A stretch of DNA of 64,000 bases from Atopomonas hussainii (GCF_900109735.1 NZ_FOAS01000003.1:186001-250000), one strand, 5' to 3'. Positions 45,203-54,994 are shown, numbered from the stretch's first letter. Notes: a model not told the origin generated them from the sequence alone. Numbers and translations are program-made.

Positions 45203-45739
45203 TTAAACTGCGACATCCATGAAGCCCTGATCATGGCTTAGCTCACGCGGGCTAAACACCAACCAAGGCACATCGGACTGAAAGACGCCCTGAATAAAGG
45301 GCGTGATGTTGGCCTCTAGCGGCGGCAGGTCTTCAGCAAAACTGTCGACCGGGAAGTGCTGCATACCCAGCACCTCATCGACGATCAGCCCTGCCAATAA
45401 CTCGCCCCGTTCAACCACCAGCACCCGACGCTGCTTACGCGTGCCGGTGAGCTCTTGGCCGAAAAAGCCACACAAATCGATAATCGGAAGCAAACGACCA
45501 CGCACGTTGGCCACCCCACGCACCCAGCTCTTAACGCCAGGCAGCAAGGTGTAACGCGGCTCATGCAGAATTTCGCTGACTTCGCCCATCGGTGCCACTA
45601 AGTGACGACCCGCCAAGCGAAAGCCGATACCGCTCCAGGTCTGCACAATTTCTTTTTGCGCAGGCAAGCCCGCCGCCTCAGCACGGCAGCGACTGGCGAT
45701 ATCGACTAAGAGAGAAAAAGGACTTTGTGTGCCCGTCAT
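45203..45739 (-). CDS. pilI: PilI, CheW-like adaptor
   Basis: Couples PilJ to ChpA. The 178-residue CheW-domain protein has the same length as P. aeruginosa PilI, as I recall it. Seen are IGFRLAGRHLVAPMGEVSEIL, VKSWVRGVANVRGRLLPIIDLCGFFG, LVVERGELLAGLIVDEVLGM and the closing FSPRELSHDQGFMDVAV. It lies between pilH and pilJ in the conserved order. An alternative start is not evident. Confidence 0.93.
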   Translation of the reverse strand: MTGTQSPFSLLVDIASRCRAEAAGLPAQKEIVQTWSGIGFRLAGRHLVAPMGEVSEILHEPRYTLLPGVKSWVRGVANVRGRLLPIIDLCGFFGQELTGTRKQRRVLVVERGELLAGLIVDEVLGMQHFPVDSFAEDLPPLEANITPFIQGVFQSDVPWLVFSPRELSHDQGFMDVAV

Positions 45740-45781
45740 GCTGACCCGATCTTATTGTTCTATTCGTTGACGGCGCGCGGC

Positions 45782-46147
45782 TTAACCAGCCAGCACAGCC
45801 TTCAGGGTGTTCAGCAATACGCTTTCTTCAACCGGCTTGGTCAAATAATCTTTTGCGCCCTGACGCTTGCCCCACACCTTGTCAGTTTCCTGATCTTTGG
45901 TGGTCACGATCACCACAGGGATGTGACTGGTTTCTGGGTCTTTAGTCAGCTGACGGGTCGCCTGAAAGCCATTCAGCCCCGGCATTACTACGTCCATCAG
46001 CACCGCATCGGGCTTTTCCTGACGCGCCAGCGCTACACCGTCGGCGCCGTTTTCCGCCTTCAGCACTTCGTGACCATGCTTCTCCAGCATAGCCGCCAGC
46101 TTGTACATCTCGGTTGGCGAATCATCAACGATCAGGATACGAGCCAT
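45782..46147 (-). CDS. pilH: PilH, CheY-like response regulator
   Basis: A single-domain receiver of 121 residues, phosphorylated by ChpA and thought to oppose PilG or act on pilus retraction. Seen are ILIVDDSPTEMYKL (acidic pair), phosphoacceptor in AVLMDVVMPGLNG, VIVTTKDQETD with the conserved Thr, and the lysine in YLTKPVEE. ATG 46147, with GGGGA upstream, gives the family length; an in-frame ATG four codons earlier is less likely. Confidence 0.94.
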   Translation of the reverse strand: MARILIVDDSPTEMYKLAAMLEKHGHEVLKAENGADGVALARQEKPDAVLMDVVMPGLNGFQATRQLTKDPETSHIPVVIVTTKDQETDKVWGKRQGAKDYLTKPVEESVLLNTLKAVLAG

Positions 46148-46191
46148 GAATGTCCCCACAAATTTGCTACGACCGGTTTATCCGGCACTCA

Positions 46192-46593
46192 TTAGGATGC
46201 TTGTTCTACCGGCGCAAACTCAGGCACGTGCGCCTTGATTGCACCCAACAATTCTTCTTTGCTGAACGGCTTGGTCAGATATTGATCCGAACCCACGATG
46301 CGCCCCTTGGCTTTGTCGAACAAGCCATCTTTTGAGGAGAGCATAATCACCGGCGTACCCTTGAAGGCGCTGTTGTTCTTGATCAGCGCACATGTCTGAT
46401 AGCCATCCAAACGCGGCATCATGATATCGACAAAGATGATATTCGGATGACTGTCGGCAATTTTTGCCAAGGCATCGAAACCGTCGACAGCCGTGATCAC
46501 ATCACAGCCCACTTTCTTCAGCAGGGTTTCAGCGGTACGACGAATCGTTTTCGAGTCGTCGATCACCATGACCTTAAGCGCATTGTCTTGCAT
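46192..46593 (-). CDS. pilG: PilG, CheY-like response regulator
   Basis: First gene of the Pil-Chp operon; promotes pilus extension and, in P. aeruginosa, cAMP signalling through CyaB. The 133-residue receiver has VMVIDDSKTIRRTAETLLKKVG, phosphoacceptor in IIFVDIMMPRLDGYQTC, VIMLSSKDGLFDK and YLTKPFSKEELL. It is divergent from gshB, the same arrangement as in Pseudomonas. Confidence 0.95.
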   Translation of the reverse strand: MQDNALKVMVIDDSKTIRRTAETLLKKVGCDVITAVDGFDALAKIADSHPNIIFVDIMMPRLDGYQTCALIKNNSAFKGTPVIMLSSKDGLFDKAKGRIVGSDQYLTKPFSKEELLGAIKAHVPEFAPVEQAS

Positions 46594-46633
46594 AAGTTTC
46601 CGGCCCTACCTACGCCAGGACTCTTTATAAGTT

Positions 46634-46663
46634 CTTATACCTTGGGCCACCACGGTGCGCCAA
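46634..46663 (-). promoter_or_regulatory. Predicted promoter of the pilGHIJK-chpABC operon
   Basis: On the minus strand TTGGCG (46658-46663) and TATAAG (46634-46639) are 18 bases apart, about 40 bases before the pilG start codon. Prediction from sequence only. Confidence 0.35.
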
Positions 46664-46768
46664 GAGCGACAACCGTACGCGAACCCCTTTTTTAGCACAC
46701 TATCCTTGGGCAAGCTATAAAGCACTGCCCAGTACACTGGCCCGTTCTACCGCTTTGGAGGCGACTCA

Positions 46769-47719
46769 ATGAGCATCCGCGTCGGCGTCGTGATGGACCC
46801 CATCAGCCGCATCAATTTCAAAAAAGATAGCACCCTCGCCATGTTACTGGCGGCGCAACAGCGCAATTGGGAGCTGTTTTATCTCGAGCAAGCCGACCTC
46901 TTTCAGCAGCAAGGCCAAGCTTTTGGCCGGATGCGACCGCTATCCGTAGCCGCCGACCCGCAACACTGGTACCAACTGGGCGACGAAGTGGATCGCCCGT
47001 TAAGCGACCTGCACATCATCCTGATGCGCAAAGACCCGCCCTTCGACAACGAATACATCTACGCCACTTACCTGCTTGAGCAAGCCGAGCAGCAAGGCTC
47101 ACTGGTGGTGAACAAGCCGCAGAGCCTACGCGACTGCAATGAAAAATTCTTTGCCACGCACTTTACTAAACTGACACCCACCACGCTGATCAGTCGCCGT
47201 GCCGATATTCTGCGCAAGTTTGCCGCCGAGCAGCGTGACATCATTCTCAAACCCTTGGATGGCATGGGCGGCTCGCAGATTTTCCGTCACCGCGAAGGCG
47301 ACCCTAACCTTTCGGTCATTCTCGAAACGCTCACCCTGCATGGCCAACAGCAGATCATGGCGCAGCGTTATATCCCCGAGATTACTCAGGGTGACAAACG
47401 CATTCTGATGATCAATGGCGAGCCGGTGCCATACTGCCTCGCGCGCATTCCCGCCCAAGGCGAGACCCGTGGCAACCTGGCCGCCGGCGGCCGTGGCGAG
47501 GCGCGCCCGCTAAGCTCGCGCGATCAAGAAATCGCTGCCATTGTCGGCCCTGAGCTAAAACGTCGCGGATTGATCTTTGTCGGCCTAGACGTCATCGGCG
47601 ACCGACTGACGGAAATCAACGTCACCAGCCCGACCTGTATCCGCGAAATCGACGCTGCCTTCGCTACCGATATTGGCGGCCAGCTGATGGATACCCTTGC
47701 GCTCATGCTGAAAAACTAA
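46769..47719 (+). CDS. gshB: Glutathione synthetase
   Basis: ATP-dependent joining of glycine to gamma-glutamylcysteine. The 316-residue length equals E. coli GshB. ATP-grasp features seen are RVGVVMDPISRINFKKDSTLAML, MRKDPPFDNEYIYATYLLE, NKPQSLRDCNEK, IILKPLDGMGGSQIFR (glycine-rich loop), RYIPEITQGDKRILMINGEPVPY, NLAAGGRGEARPLS and the metal-binding INVTSPTCIREID. ATG 46769 follows TTGGAGGCG. It is divergent from pilG. Confidence 0.97.
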   Translation: MSIRVGVVMDPISRINFKKDSTLAMLLAAQQRNWELFYLEQADLFQQQGQAFGRMRPLSVAADPQHWYQLGDEVDRPLSDLHIILMRKDPPFDNEYIYATYLLEQAEQQGSLVVNKPQSLRDCNEKFFATHFTKLTPTTLISRRADILRKFAAEQRDIILKPLDGMGGSQIFRHREGDPNLSVILETLTLHGQQQIMAQRYIPEITQGDKRILMINGEPVPYCLARIPAQGETRGNLAAGGRGEARPLSSRDQEIAAIVGPELKRRGLIFVGLDVIGDRLTEINVTSPTCIREIDAAFATDIGGQLMDTLALMLKN

Positions 47720-47825
47720 AGTCGCCTTCGCAGCGCGCAGGCCGACAGGTTGCGCGCTGCGTCATAGACTTTTCAGCCTTTGATGGGCAGACTGCGGGCT
47801 GTTTAATTGCTTCCGTTTGCTGTCG

Positions 47826-48722
47826 ATGAATGCTGCCGTGACGCCCGATCTCAGTACTAGCCAAGCGCCCATTCAGGCAGCTGATCGCCTGGGATTCACC
47901 CTATTTCTAGCCGCTGCTATTCATGCGCTGCTGATTCTCGGCATCTCATTCGACCTGCCAGACCCGAACACCTTAAGCAAAACCCTAGAAGTCACCCTTG
48001 CCACCCTCAAGAGCGATAAAAAGCCCGAGGAAGCTGACTATCTGGCGCAAATCAATCAAGAAGGCAGCGGCACCTTAGAACACAAGGCCACGCCGAAGAC
48101 CACCGAAGAAGCGCCGTTCCAAGACAAAGAAATTCGCAAAGTGGCGCCGCCAACCCCGGCGCCGCAAGCCAGCAGCGAGCCTGTACCCGCCAAAGCGCTG
48201 ACCACCCGCGCACCGAGCCCCGAGCGCGTCACGCCACAACCGATCAAGCCCGAGCCTAAGCCAGTACAACGCCCCACGCCGTCGTTTGACACCAGCATGC
48301 TCTCGGCAGAAATCGCCAGCCTAGAGGCGCAGCTGTCACAAGAACGCGAGCTGTACGCCAAGCGCCCACGCGTGCACCGCTTAAACGCCGCCTCCACCAT
48401 GCAAGACAAAGGCGCTTGGTACAAAGAAGACTGGCGCAAAAAAGTCGAGCGCATCGGCAACCTCAACTACCCCGCCCAAGCGCGTCAACAGCAGATTTAC
48501 GGCAGCCTGCGTTTGCTAGTGTCGATCAACCGCGACGGCACCCTGCGTGAGGTGTCGGTGCTAGAAAGCTCCGGCAAAACCGTGCTCGACCAAGCCGCCC
48601 TGCGCATCGTGCGCCTTGCCGCGCCCTACGCGCCGTTTACTGGCGATTTAGCCGATGTCGACGTACTAGAGATCATCCGCACCTGGCGCTTTGAGGCCGG
48701 CGACCGCCTTTCTAGCCGCTAA
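47826..48722 (+). CDS. TonB-family energy-transducer protein
   Basis: A proton-motive-force coupling protein: an N-terminal uncleaved helix (LGFTLFLAAAIHALLILGISF), a Pro/Lys/Glu-rich periplasmic spacer (about 60-160), a helical stretch, and a C-terminal TonB domain (NYPAQARQQQIYGSLRLLVSINRDGTLREVSVLESSG...). Its position beside gshB and the pil cluster matches P. aeruginosa TonB3, which was reported to affect twitching motility. No exbB/exbD lies nearby. ATG 47826 is taken; an in-frame TTG three codons earlier exists and neither has a strong ribosome-binding site. Confidence 0.85.
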   Translation: MNAAVTPDLSTSQAPIQAADRLGFTLFLAAAIHALLILGISFDLPDPNTLSKTLEVTLATLKSDKKPEEADYLAQINQEGSGTLEHKATPKTTEEAPFQDKEIRKVAPPTPAPQASSEPVPAKALTTRAPSPERVTPQPIKPEPKPVQRPTPSFDTSMLSAEIASLEAQLSQERELYAKRPRVHRLNAASTMQDKGAWYKEDWRKKVERIGNLNYPAQARQQQIYGSLRLLVSINRDGTLREVSVLESSGKTVLDQAALRIVRLAAPYAPFTGDLADVDVLEIIRTWRFEAGDRLSSR

Positions 48723-48805
48723 ACCAGCGCTCGCCAGCCGCAAACTGCCCACGCAAACGCCCAGCGGACTTGTTACCCCGCCCGCCAAGCGCCACACTTA
48801 GCGCC

Positions 48806-49375
48806 ATGAACGACAGCACCTTTGTCAGCCTGCGCAACCATTTTCTGATCGCCATGCCGCACATGGCCGACCCGAACTTTGCCCATACACTGACCTACAT
48901 TTGTGAACACTCCGCCGACGGCGCCATGGGCATCGTCATCAACCGTGCTAGCGGGCTGGATTTGGCGGACATCATCGAGCACCTCGACAGCGAAGCCAGC
49001 GCCCCCGTGCACAATAGCCAGCAGGCCGTGTATGCCGGCGGCCCGGTGCAAACCGATCGCGGCTTCGTGCTGCACAGCCCCAGCCACCACTACAAATCGA
49101 CCCTCGATATCGGTCATGTGTTTTTAAGCACCTCACAAGATGTGCTGTTTGATATCGCCGCCGGCCAAGGCCCCGAGCAAAGCCTGATTGCCCTCGGCTA
49201 TGCCGGCTGGGATGCCGGGCAACTGGAAGCCGAAATTCTCGACAACGCTTGGCTCACCTGCCCTGCCGAGCTGGATATTTTGTTCGCCCTAGACGCCGAC
49301 ACCCGCCTTGCCGCTGCCGCGACACGCATGGGCGTCGACCTCGGCCTGCTCAGCAGCCAGGCCGGCCACGCATGA
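48806..49375 (+). CDS. yqgE: YqgE/AlgH family protein
   Basis: A 189-residue protein of the UPF0301 family, function still unclear; the homologue AlgH was linked to alginate regulation. Seen are LRNHFLIAMPHMADPNFAHTLTYICEHSADGAMGIVINR and VYAGGPVQTDRGFVLH, which are diagnostic. ATG 48806 starts the conserved region. It overlaps ruvX by 4 bases (ATGA), the usual pairing in gammaproteobacteria. Confidence 0.95.
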   Translation: MNDSTFVSLRNHFLIAMPHMADPNFAHTLTYICEHSADGAMGIVINRASGLDLADIIEHLDSEASAPVHNSQQAVYAGGPVQTDRGFVLHSPSHHYKSTLDIGHVFLSTSQDVLFDIAAGQGPEQSLIALGYAGWDAGQLEAEILDNAWLTCPAELDILFALDADTRLAAAATRMGVDLGLLSSQAGHA

Positions 49376-49809
49376 GTACGCCGCTAAAACTGGTGATGGG
49401 TTTTGACTTCGGCACGCGGCAAATTGGCCTCGCCATTGGCCAGCCGCTGCTCGGCAGCGCCCGCGAGTTGTGCACCTTAAAAGCCCGCGACGGCGTGCCA
49501 GATTGGCAGCAAATCGAACGCTTACTGAAAGAGTGGCAGCCGGATGCCCTCGTGGTCGGCATGCCGCTGAATATGGACGGCAGCCCCAGCGAGATGAGCG
49601 CCCGCGCCGACAAATTCGCCCGCCGCCTGCACGGCCGTTTTGGTCTGCCGGTGCATACCCATGACGAGCGCCTGACCACCTTCGAAGCCAAAGGCCAGCG
49701 CCTACAGCAAGGCCAGCGTGATGGCTTTAATCAGCGCCCCGTGGACGCCCTCGCCGCCGCGCTCATGCTGCAAGGCTGGCTGGAACAAAACACCCCCGTT
49801 AATCCCTAG
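49372..49809 (+). CDS. ruvX: RuvX/YqgF family putative Holliday-junction resolvase or pre-16S rRNA nuclease
   Basis: A 145-residue RNase-H-fold protein. Seen are the acidic [30 protein letters not shown] and DERLTTFEA. Members process the 5' end of 16S rRNA in E. coli; the resolvase role is older annotation. ATG 49372 overlaps the yqgE stop. A long in-frame extension upstream is only the read-through of another frame of yqgE. pyrR follows after 8 bases. Confidence 0.95.
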   Translation: MSTPLKLVMGFDFGTRQIGLAIGQPLLGSARELCTLKARDGVPDWQQIERLLKEWQPDALVVGMPLNMDGSPSEMSARADKFARRLHGRFGLPVHTHDERLTTFEAKGQRLQQGQRDGFNQRPVDALAAALMLQGWLEQNTPVNP

Positions 49810-49817
49810 GAGTTGCC

Positions 49818-50342
49818 ATGTCGCCGAGCTTACCCAGCCCCGCCGAACTGATTCCCGCCCTCGCCCACGAGCTCAAAGCCCTGCTGGCGCAGAAGCAGAT
49901 TAACGCGCCGCAGTTTATTGGCATTCGCACCGGCGGCGTGTGGGTGGCGCAAGCCCTGCTCGCCGAGCTCGGCCACAGCGACGAACACTTAGGCACCTTA
50001 GATGTGTCGTTCTACCGCGACGACTTTACCCAGAACGGCCTGCACCCACAGGTGCAACCCTCGGCACTGCCGTTTGATATCGAAGGCCAGCACCTGGTGC
50101 TGGTGGACGATGTGCTCATGAGCGGCCGCACCATTCGCGCCGCGCTCAACGAGCTGTTCGATTACGGCCGCCCCGCCAGCGTGACACTAGTCACCCTGAT
50201 TGAGCTGGACGCCCGCGAATTACCAATTCGCGCCGATGTCAGCGCACTGCGCCTGTCCCTGCCGGCCGATCAGCGGGTAAAATTGCGCGGCCCCCAGCCC
50301 TTGTCCTTGGAACTGCGCCAACTGAGCGCCGCCACCGCCTGA
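49818..50342 (+). CDS. pyrR: PyrR-type phosphoribosyltransferase/regulator
   Basis: A 174-residue PRTase-fold protein, uracil phosphoribosyltransferase and/or regulator of pyrimidine genes. The PRPP loop reads [39 protein letters not shown] and [13 protein letters not shown] are also typical. It is the first of three pyr genes spaced by 1-10 bases. No attenuator hairpin like those of Bacillus was seen before pyrB, so RNA-based control is not supported here. Confidence 0.94.
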   Translation: MSPSLPSPAELIPALAHELKALLAQKQINAPQFIGIRTGGVWVAQALLAELGHSDEHLGTLDVSFYRDDFTQNGLHPQVQPSALPFDIEGQHLVLVDDVLMSGRTIRAALNELFDYGRPASVTLVTLIELDARELPIRADVSALRLSLPADQRVKLRGPQPLSLELRQLSAATA

Positions 50343-50352
50343 GACAATCATC

Positions 50353-51357
50353 ATGTTCGCCTTGTCCCATACCCAGACGCTGCAGCTCAACGACCAGGGC
50401 CAGCTGCGTCACTATCTAAGCATCGACGGCCTATCCCGCGAGCTCCTCACTGAACTGCTGGATACCGCCGACTCATTTTTAGAAGTCGGCGCGCGCTCGG
50501 TGAAAAAAGTCCCACTGCTACGCGGCATGACGGTGTGCAACGTGTTCTTCGAGAACTCCACGCGCACCCGCACCACCTTCGAGCTCGCCGCCAAACGCCT
50601 GTCTGCCGACGTGATCAACTTGGACATCTCCACCAGCTCGACCAGTAAGGGCGAGAGCCTGTTCGACACCCTGCGCAACCTTGAAGCCATGGCCGCCGAC
50701 ATGTTCGTCATGCGCCACGGCGACTCGGGCGCGGCGCATTTTGTTGCCGAGCACGTGTGCCCGAACGTGGCAGTGATCAACGCCGGCGACGGCCGCCACA
50801 GCCACCCGACCCAAGGCATGCTCGACATGCTCACCATTCGCCGCCACAAAGGTGACTTTGCCGGGCTGTCGGTGGCGATTGTTGGCGACATTCTGCACTC
50901 GCGCGTGGCGCGCTCGGACATGCTTGCTCTGCGCACCTTAGGCTGCACCGATATTCGCGTGATCGCGCCGAAATCGCTGCTGCCAGTGGGCATCGAGCAA
51001 TACGGCGCCACGGTTTATCACGACATGAACGCGGGCCTGAAAGACGTCGACGTGGTGATCATGCTGCGCCTGCAAAAAGAGCGCATGCAGGGCGGTTTAC
51101 TGCCCAGCGAAGGCGAGTTCTTCCGCCTCTACGGTCTCACTCAACAGCGCCTCGCGCTAGCCAAGCCGGATGCGTTGGTGATGCACCCGGGGCCGATCAA
51201 CCGTGGCGTGGAGATTGAATCTGCGGTGGCCGATGGCGAGCACTCGGTGATTCTCAACCAAGTGACCTACGGCATCGCCGTGCGCATGGCCGTGCTGGCG
51301 ATGACCATGAGCGGGCAGAAAACCCAACGCCAACTGGACCAAGAGAGCGAGGCCTGA
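50353..51357 (+). CDS. pyrB: Aspartate carbamoyltransferase catalytic subunit
   Basis: Condenses carbamoyl phosphate with aspartate, the committed step of pyrimidine synthesis. In the 334-residue protein the carbamoyl-phosphate motif [60 protein letters not shown] and [13 protein letters not shown] are all present. The N-terminal extension before the core is typical of the pseudomonad class A enzyme, which needs the inactive dihydroorotase-like partner encoded next. The gap to that gene is one base. Confidence 0.97.
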   Translation: MFALSHTQTLQLNDQGQLRHYLSIDGLSRELLTELLDTADSFLEVGARSVKKVPLLRGMTVCNVFFENSTRTRTTFELAAKRLSADVINLDISTSSTSKGESLFDTLRNLEAMAADMFVMRHGDSGAAHFVAEHVCPNVAVINAGDGRHSHPTQGMLDMLTIRRHKGDFAGLSVAIVGDILHSRVARSDMLALRTLGCTDIRVIAPKSLLPVGIEQYGATVYHDMNAGLKDVDVVIMLRLQKERMQGGLLPSEGEFFRLYGLTQQRLALAKPDALVMHPGPINRGVEIESAVADGEHSVILNQVTYGIAVRMAVLAMTMSGQKTQRQLDQESEA

Positions 51358-51358
51358 C

Positions 51359-52630
51359 ATGCGGATGACCCTCAAAGGCGCGCGCGTCATCGACCCCGCC
51401 AGCCAACGCGACGAAAACGTCAGCATACACATTCAAGACGGGCGCATTCTAGCCCTCGGCAACGCACCCACCGGCTTTACCGCCGAGCGCCTGCTCGACT
51501 ACTCGGGCCTGGTGATTGCCCCGGGCTTAGTGGATTTAGCCTGCGCCCTGCGTGAGCCGGGCTTTGGCCGCAAAGGCAATATCGCCAGCGAAACCCTCGC
51601 CGCGGCGGCTGGCGGCGTGACCAGTCTGTGTTGCCCGCCGTTTACCCGCCCAGCGCTAGACACCCCTGCGGTGGCCGAGCTGATTCTAGACCGCGCCCGC
51701 GAAGCCGGACACACCAAGGTATTCCCGCTTGGTGCGCTGTCCAAGGGTTTAGCCGGTGAACAACTGGCCGAACTGGTCGCGCTAAGAGACGCCGGCTGCG
51801 TGGCGTTCACCAACGGTTTAACTCAGTTCCAGCACATCCGCACCCTGCGCCGTGCGTTGGAATACGCCGCCACGTTTAACCTCACCGTGGTGTTTACCTC
51901 GCAAGACCGCGACTTGGCCGAAGGCGGCTTAGTCCATGAAGGCCCGGCGGCGGCCTTCCTCGGCTTGCCGGGCATTCCAGAAACCGCGGAAACCGTGGCC
52001 TTGGCGCGTGACCTACTGCTGGTGGAGCAAACCGGCGTGCGCGCGCACTTTAGCCAACTGACCAGCGCGCGCGGCGTGGAGATGATCGCCCAAGCGCAAG
52101 CCCGTGGCCTACCGGTGACCGCCGATGTGGCGCTGTACCAGCTGATCCTCACCGACGAAGCGCTGCACAGCTTCTCTGGCCTCTATCACGTACAACCGCC
52201 GCTACGCTCCAGCAGCGACCGCGAAGCGCTGCGCGAAGCGGTGCGCGCTGGAGTGATTCAAGCCATCGCCAGCCACCACCAACCGCACGAAGGCGACGCC
52301 AAGCGCGCACCGTTCGGCGCTACCGAAGCCGGCATCAGCAGTGCCGAACTCTTGCTGCCGCTAGCGCTGACCTTAGTGCAGGACGGCCTGCTCAGCCTGC
52401 CGCAGCTGCTGGAACGCTTAAGCCTTGGCCCCGCGCAAGCGCTCAAGCTCAGCGCCGGCAAGCTAGGCATCGGCGAAGCGGCTGACTTGGTGATCTTCGA
52501 CCCAGAAAGCTGCACCGTGGCTGGCGAGCGCTGGTTCTCCAAGGGCGAAAACTGTCCGTTTATGGGCCACAGCCTACCCGGCGCAGTGCGGTACACCTTG
52601 GTGGATGGGCACATTAGCTATCAGCGCTGA
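51359..52630 (+). CDS. pyrC': Non-catalytic dihydroorotase-like subunit of the ATCase complex
   Basis: A 423-residue dihydroorotase-fold protein whose zinc-binding HxH is lost: where active enzymes read DxHxHxR this has [12 protein letters not shown] second usual metal region reads IASHHQPH in place of IATDHAPH. Known pseudomonad PyrC' proteins are structural partners that hold PyrB in a large dodecamer, and this one fits. ATG 51359 follows GAGG. A separate active pyrC must exist elsewhere. A terminator follows. Confidence 0.92.
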   Translation: MRMTLKGARVIDPASQRDENVSIHIQDGRILALGNAPTGFTAERLLDYSGLVIAPGLVDLACALREPGFGRKGNIASETLAAAAGGVTSLCCPPFTRPALDTPAVAELILDRAREAGHTKVFPLGALSKGLAGEQLAELVALRDAGCVAFTNGLTQFQHIRTLRRALEYAATFNLTVVFTSQDRDLAEGGLVHEGPAAAFLGLPGIPETAETVALARDLLLVEQTGVRAHFSQLTSARGVEMIAQAQARGLPVTADVALYQLILTDEALHSFSGLYHVQPPLRSSSDREALREAVRAGVIQAIASHHQPHEGDAKRAPFGATEAGISSAELLLPLALTLVQDGLLSLPQLLERLSLGPAQALKLSAGKLGIGEAADLVIFDPESCTVAGERWFSKGENCPFMGHSLPGAVRYTLVDGHISYQR

Positions 52631-52672
52631 GGAAACGCCGATTAACTCAGCGCTTCCCTAGCCCTCGTTAGA

Positions 52673-52711
52673 CAAAAAAGCCGGATAGTCATCTATCCGG
52701 CCCTTTTTTAC
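52673..52711. terminator. Bidirectional terminator between pyrC' and pilU
   Basis: GCCGGATAG / CTATCCGGC with loop TCAT, an A-run before and a T-run after, between convergent genes. Confidence 0.9.
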
Positions 52712-52726
52712 TTGAAGCACTGAACC

Positions 52727-53869
52727 TTAGAAGCGTCGGTTTAAGTCATCTTCATTGATTTCCAAGCTCAAGCCCTGACTCACCGAGCCCAAATGCTCGG
52801 CATCGGTTTCTGAGCCGAGTTTGATCATCAAGCGCAGGTCGTTGGCCGAGTCGGCGTGCAGCAAGGCGTCTTCGTAGGTGATTTCACCCTGCACATAGAG
52901 GTTGTAAAGCGCTTGGTCGAAAGTCTGCATGCCCAAGTCGGTGGAGCGCTTCATCAAGGGCTTCAGCTCGTGCACTTCGCCTTTACGGATCAAGTCCGCC
53001 GCCAGCGGGGTGTTGAGCAACACTTCGATCACCGCACGGCGGCCTTTACCGTCGGGCGTTGGCACCAGCTGCTGAGCGACGATGGCGCGCAGGTTAAGCG
53101 ACAAGTCCATCCACGTCTGGTCATGACGATCCGGCGGGAAGAAGTGAATGATGCGGTCCAAAGCCTGGTTGGCGTTGTTGGCGTGCAAGGTGGCCAAACA
53201 CAGGTGTCCGGTTTCCGCGAAGGCCACCGCGTGGTCCATGGTTTCGCGGCTCCGCACCTCACCAATCATGATTACATCGGGCGCCTGACGCAGGGTGTTT
53301 TTCAGCGCCACTTCAAAGCTGTCGGTGTCGATACCCACTTCGCGCTGGGTGACGATGCAGCCTTGGTGCTGGTGGATGTATTCGATCGGGTCTTCGATGG
53401 AGATGATGTGCCCGGAGGAGTTCTTATTCCGGTAGCCAATCATCGCCGCCAGCGAGGTGGACTTACCGGTACCGGTGGCACCGACGAAGATCACCAAACC
53501 ACGCTTAGTCATCGCCAGCTTCTTCAGCACCTCAGGCAGCTTGAGCTGCTCAAGGGTGGGGATGTTGGTTTCGATCCGGCGCAGCACCATGCCCACCAAG
53601 TTGCGCTGGTGGAAGGCGCTGACACGGAAACGCCCCACGCCACGGGCGCTGATGGCGAAGTTGCATTCGTGGGTTTCGAGAAACTCGCGGCGCTGCTGTT
53701 CGTTCATCACGCCCAGTACGGTTTCGCGGGTTTGCTCCGGCGACATGGCCATCTTAGTGACTGGCATCACCTTGCCGTTGACCTTCATCGACGGCGGCAC
53801 GCCGGCGGTAATAAATAGGTCCGAGCCGCCCTTTTCCACCATCAGGCGCAGCAGCTTTTCGAATTCCAT
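52727..53869 (-). CDS. pilU: PilU, accessory type IV pilus retraction ATPase
   Basis: A hexameric cytosolic motor that assists PilT in pilus retraction. The 380-residue protein has Walker A FVGATGTGKST, Asp box ISIEDPIEYIH, Walker B DVIMIGEVRSRETMD and His box HLCLATLHANNANQALDRI, after an N-terminal PAS-like region (GGSDLFITAGVPPSMKVNG). The start ATG 53869 fits family length (about 382). It lies 12 bases after pilT, in the usual pilT-pilU order. Confidence 0.96.
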   Translation of the reverse strand: MEFEKLLRLMVEKGGSDLFITAGVPPSMKVNGKVMPVTKMAMSPEQTRETVLGVMNEQQRREFLETHECNFAISARGVGRFRVSAFHQRNLVGMVLRRIETNIPTLEQLKLPEVLKKLAMTKRGLVIFVGATGTGKSTSLAAMIGYRNKNSSGHIISIEDPIEYIHQHQGCIVTQREVGIDTDSFEVALKNTLRQAPDVIMIGEVRSRETMDHAVAFAETGHLCLATLHANNANQALDRIIHFFPPDRHDQTWMDLSLNLRAIVAQQLVPTPDGKGRRAVIEVLLNTPLAADLIRKGEVHELKPLMKRSTDLGMQTFDQALYNLYVQGEITYEDALLHADSANDLRLMIKLGSETDAEHLGSVSQGLSLEINEDDLNRRF

Positions 53870-53881
53870 AACGTAGCGTCC

Positions 53882-54916
53882 TTATAAGCTCTCGGGGCTC
53901 TTGGCCTTTTCTTTGGCGCTGTCACGGCTGACCAAGCCCTTGGCGAGCAAGGTTTTCAGGCAGCTGTCGAGGGTCTGCATGCCCAGCGAGCCGCCGGTCT
54001 GAATCGCCGAGTACATCTGCGCGACCTTATCTTCACGGATCAGGTTACGGATTGCTGGGGTGCCGATCATGATTTCGTGCGCCGCCACACGACCACCGCC
54101 GATCTTTTTCAGCAGCGTTTGCGAGATCACCGCCTGCAGCGATTCCGACAGCATGGAACGGACCATGGATTTTTCTTCAGCAGGGAACACGTCCACCACG
54201 CGGTCGATGGTTTTTGCCGCACTGGTGGTGTGCAGGGTGCCGAACACTAAGTGGCCGGTTTCCGCGGCGGTTAGCGCCAGACGGATGGTTTCTAAGTCAC
54301 GCATCTCACCGACGAGGATGATGTCCGGGTCTTCACGCAGTGCCGAGCGCAAGGCTTCCGAGAAGCCTAAGGTGTCGCGGTGCACTTCACGCTGGTTGAC
54401 CAAGCACTTCTTCGACTCGTGCACGAATTCGATCGGGTCTTCGATAGTGAGGATGTGGTGGTATTTGTTGCTATTAATGTAGTCGAGCATCGCTGCCAGC
54501 GTGGTCGACTTACCCGAACCGGTCGGCCCGGTGACCAGCACTAAGCCGCGCGGCACGTCGCTGATCTTGCGGAACACATCGCCCATGCCCAAATCTTCCA
54601 TGCTTAATACCTTGGAAGGAATGGTCCGGAATACCGCGCCCGCGCCGCGGTTCTGGTTAAAGGCGTTCACCCGGAAGCGCGCAACGCCGGGCACTTCGAA
54701 GGAGAAGTCAGTCTCGAGGAATTCTTCGAAATCCTTACGCTGCTTGTCGTTCATGATGTCGTAGATCAGCGCGTGAACTTGCTTGTGCTCCAGGGCTGGC
54801 AAGTTGATGCGGCGCACGTCACCATCGACGCGAATCATCGGCGGCAGGCCAGCCGACAGGTGCAAGTCTGACGCGCCCTGTTTGGCACTGAAGGCCAGCA
54901 GTTCGGTGATATCCAT
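53882..54916 (-). CDS. pilT: PilT, type IV pilus retraction ATPase
   Basis: The main retraction motor for twitching. The 344-residue protein (start ATG 54916, GGGGAG upstream) has GASDLHLSAGLPPMIRVDG, Walker A VTGPTGSGKSTT, Asp box LTIEDPIEFVH, Walker B DIILVGEMRDLETI, His box HLVFGTLHTTSAAKTIDRV and the PilT-specific C-terminal AIRNLIRE. An ATG four codons earlier is less likely. Together with the Pil-Chp cluster 6-20 kb away it indicates functional twitching; the pilus assembly genes are outside the window. Confidence 0.97.
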   Translation of the reverse strand: MDITELLAFSAKQGASDLHLSAGLPPMIRVDGDVRRINLPALEHKQVHALIYDIMNDKQRKDFEEFLETDFSFEVPGVARFRVNAFNQNRGAGAVFRTIPSKVLSMEDLGMGDVFRKISDVPRGLVLVTGPTGSGKSTTLAAMLDYINSNKYHHILTIEDPIEFVHESKKCLVNQREVHRDTLGFSEALRSALREDPDIILVGEMRDLETIRLALTAAETGHLVFGTLHTTSAAKTIDRVVDVFPAEEKSMVRSMLSESLQAVISQTLLKKIGGGRVAAHEIMIGTPAIRNLIREDKVAQMYSAIQTGGSLGMQTLDSCLKTLLAKGLVSRDSAKEKAKSPESL

Positions 54917-54994
54917 GAAGCTCCCCAATTATTCTGGCAATGCAGGTAGAATGCGGCTTTGCGCAGCATCGAGCCTGACAGTGGAATGCCGGTA

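Noticed and set aside
49818-51357. Possible PyrR-dependent attenuator in the pyr operon
   Set aside because: The gaps between pyrR, pyrB and pyrC' are 10 bases or less, and no terminator/antiterminator pair was seen.
53029-53818. Plus-strand frame opposite pilU
   Set aside because: The pilU motifs on the minus strand are complete; the opposite frame has no recognisable domain.
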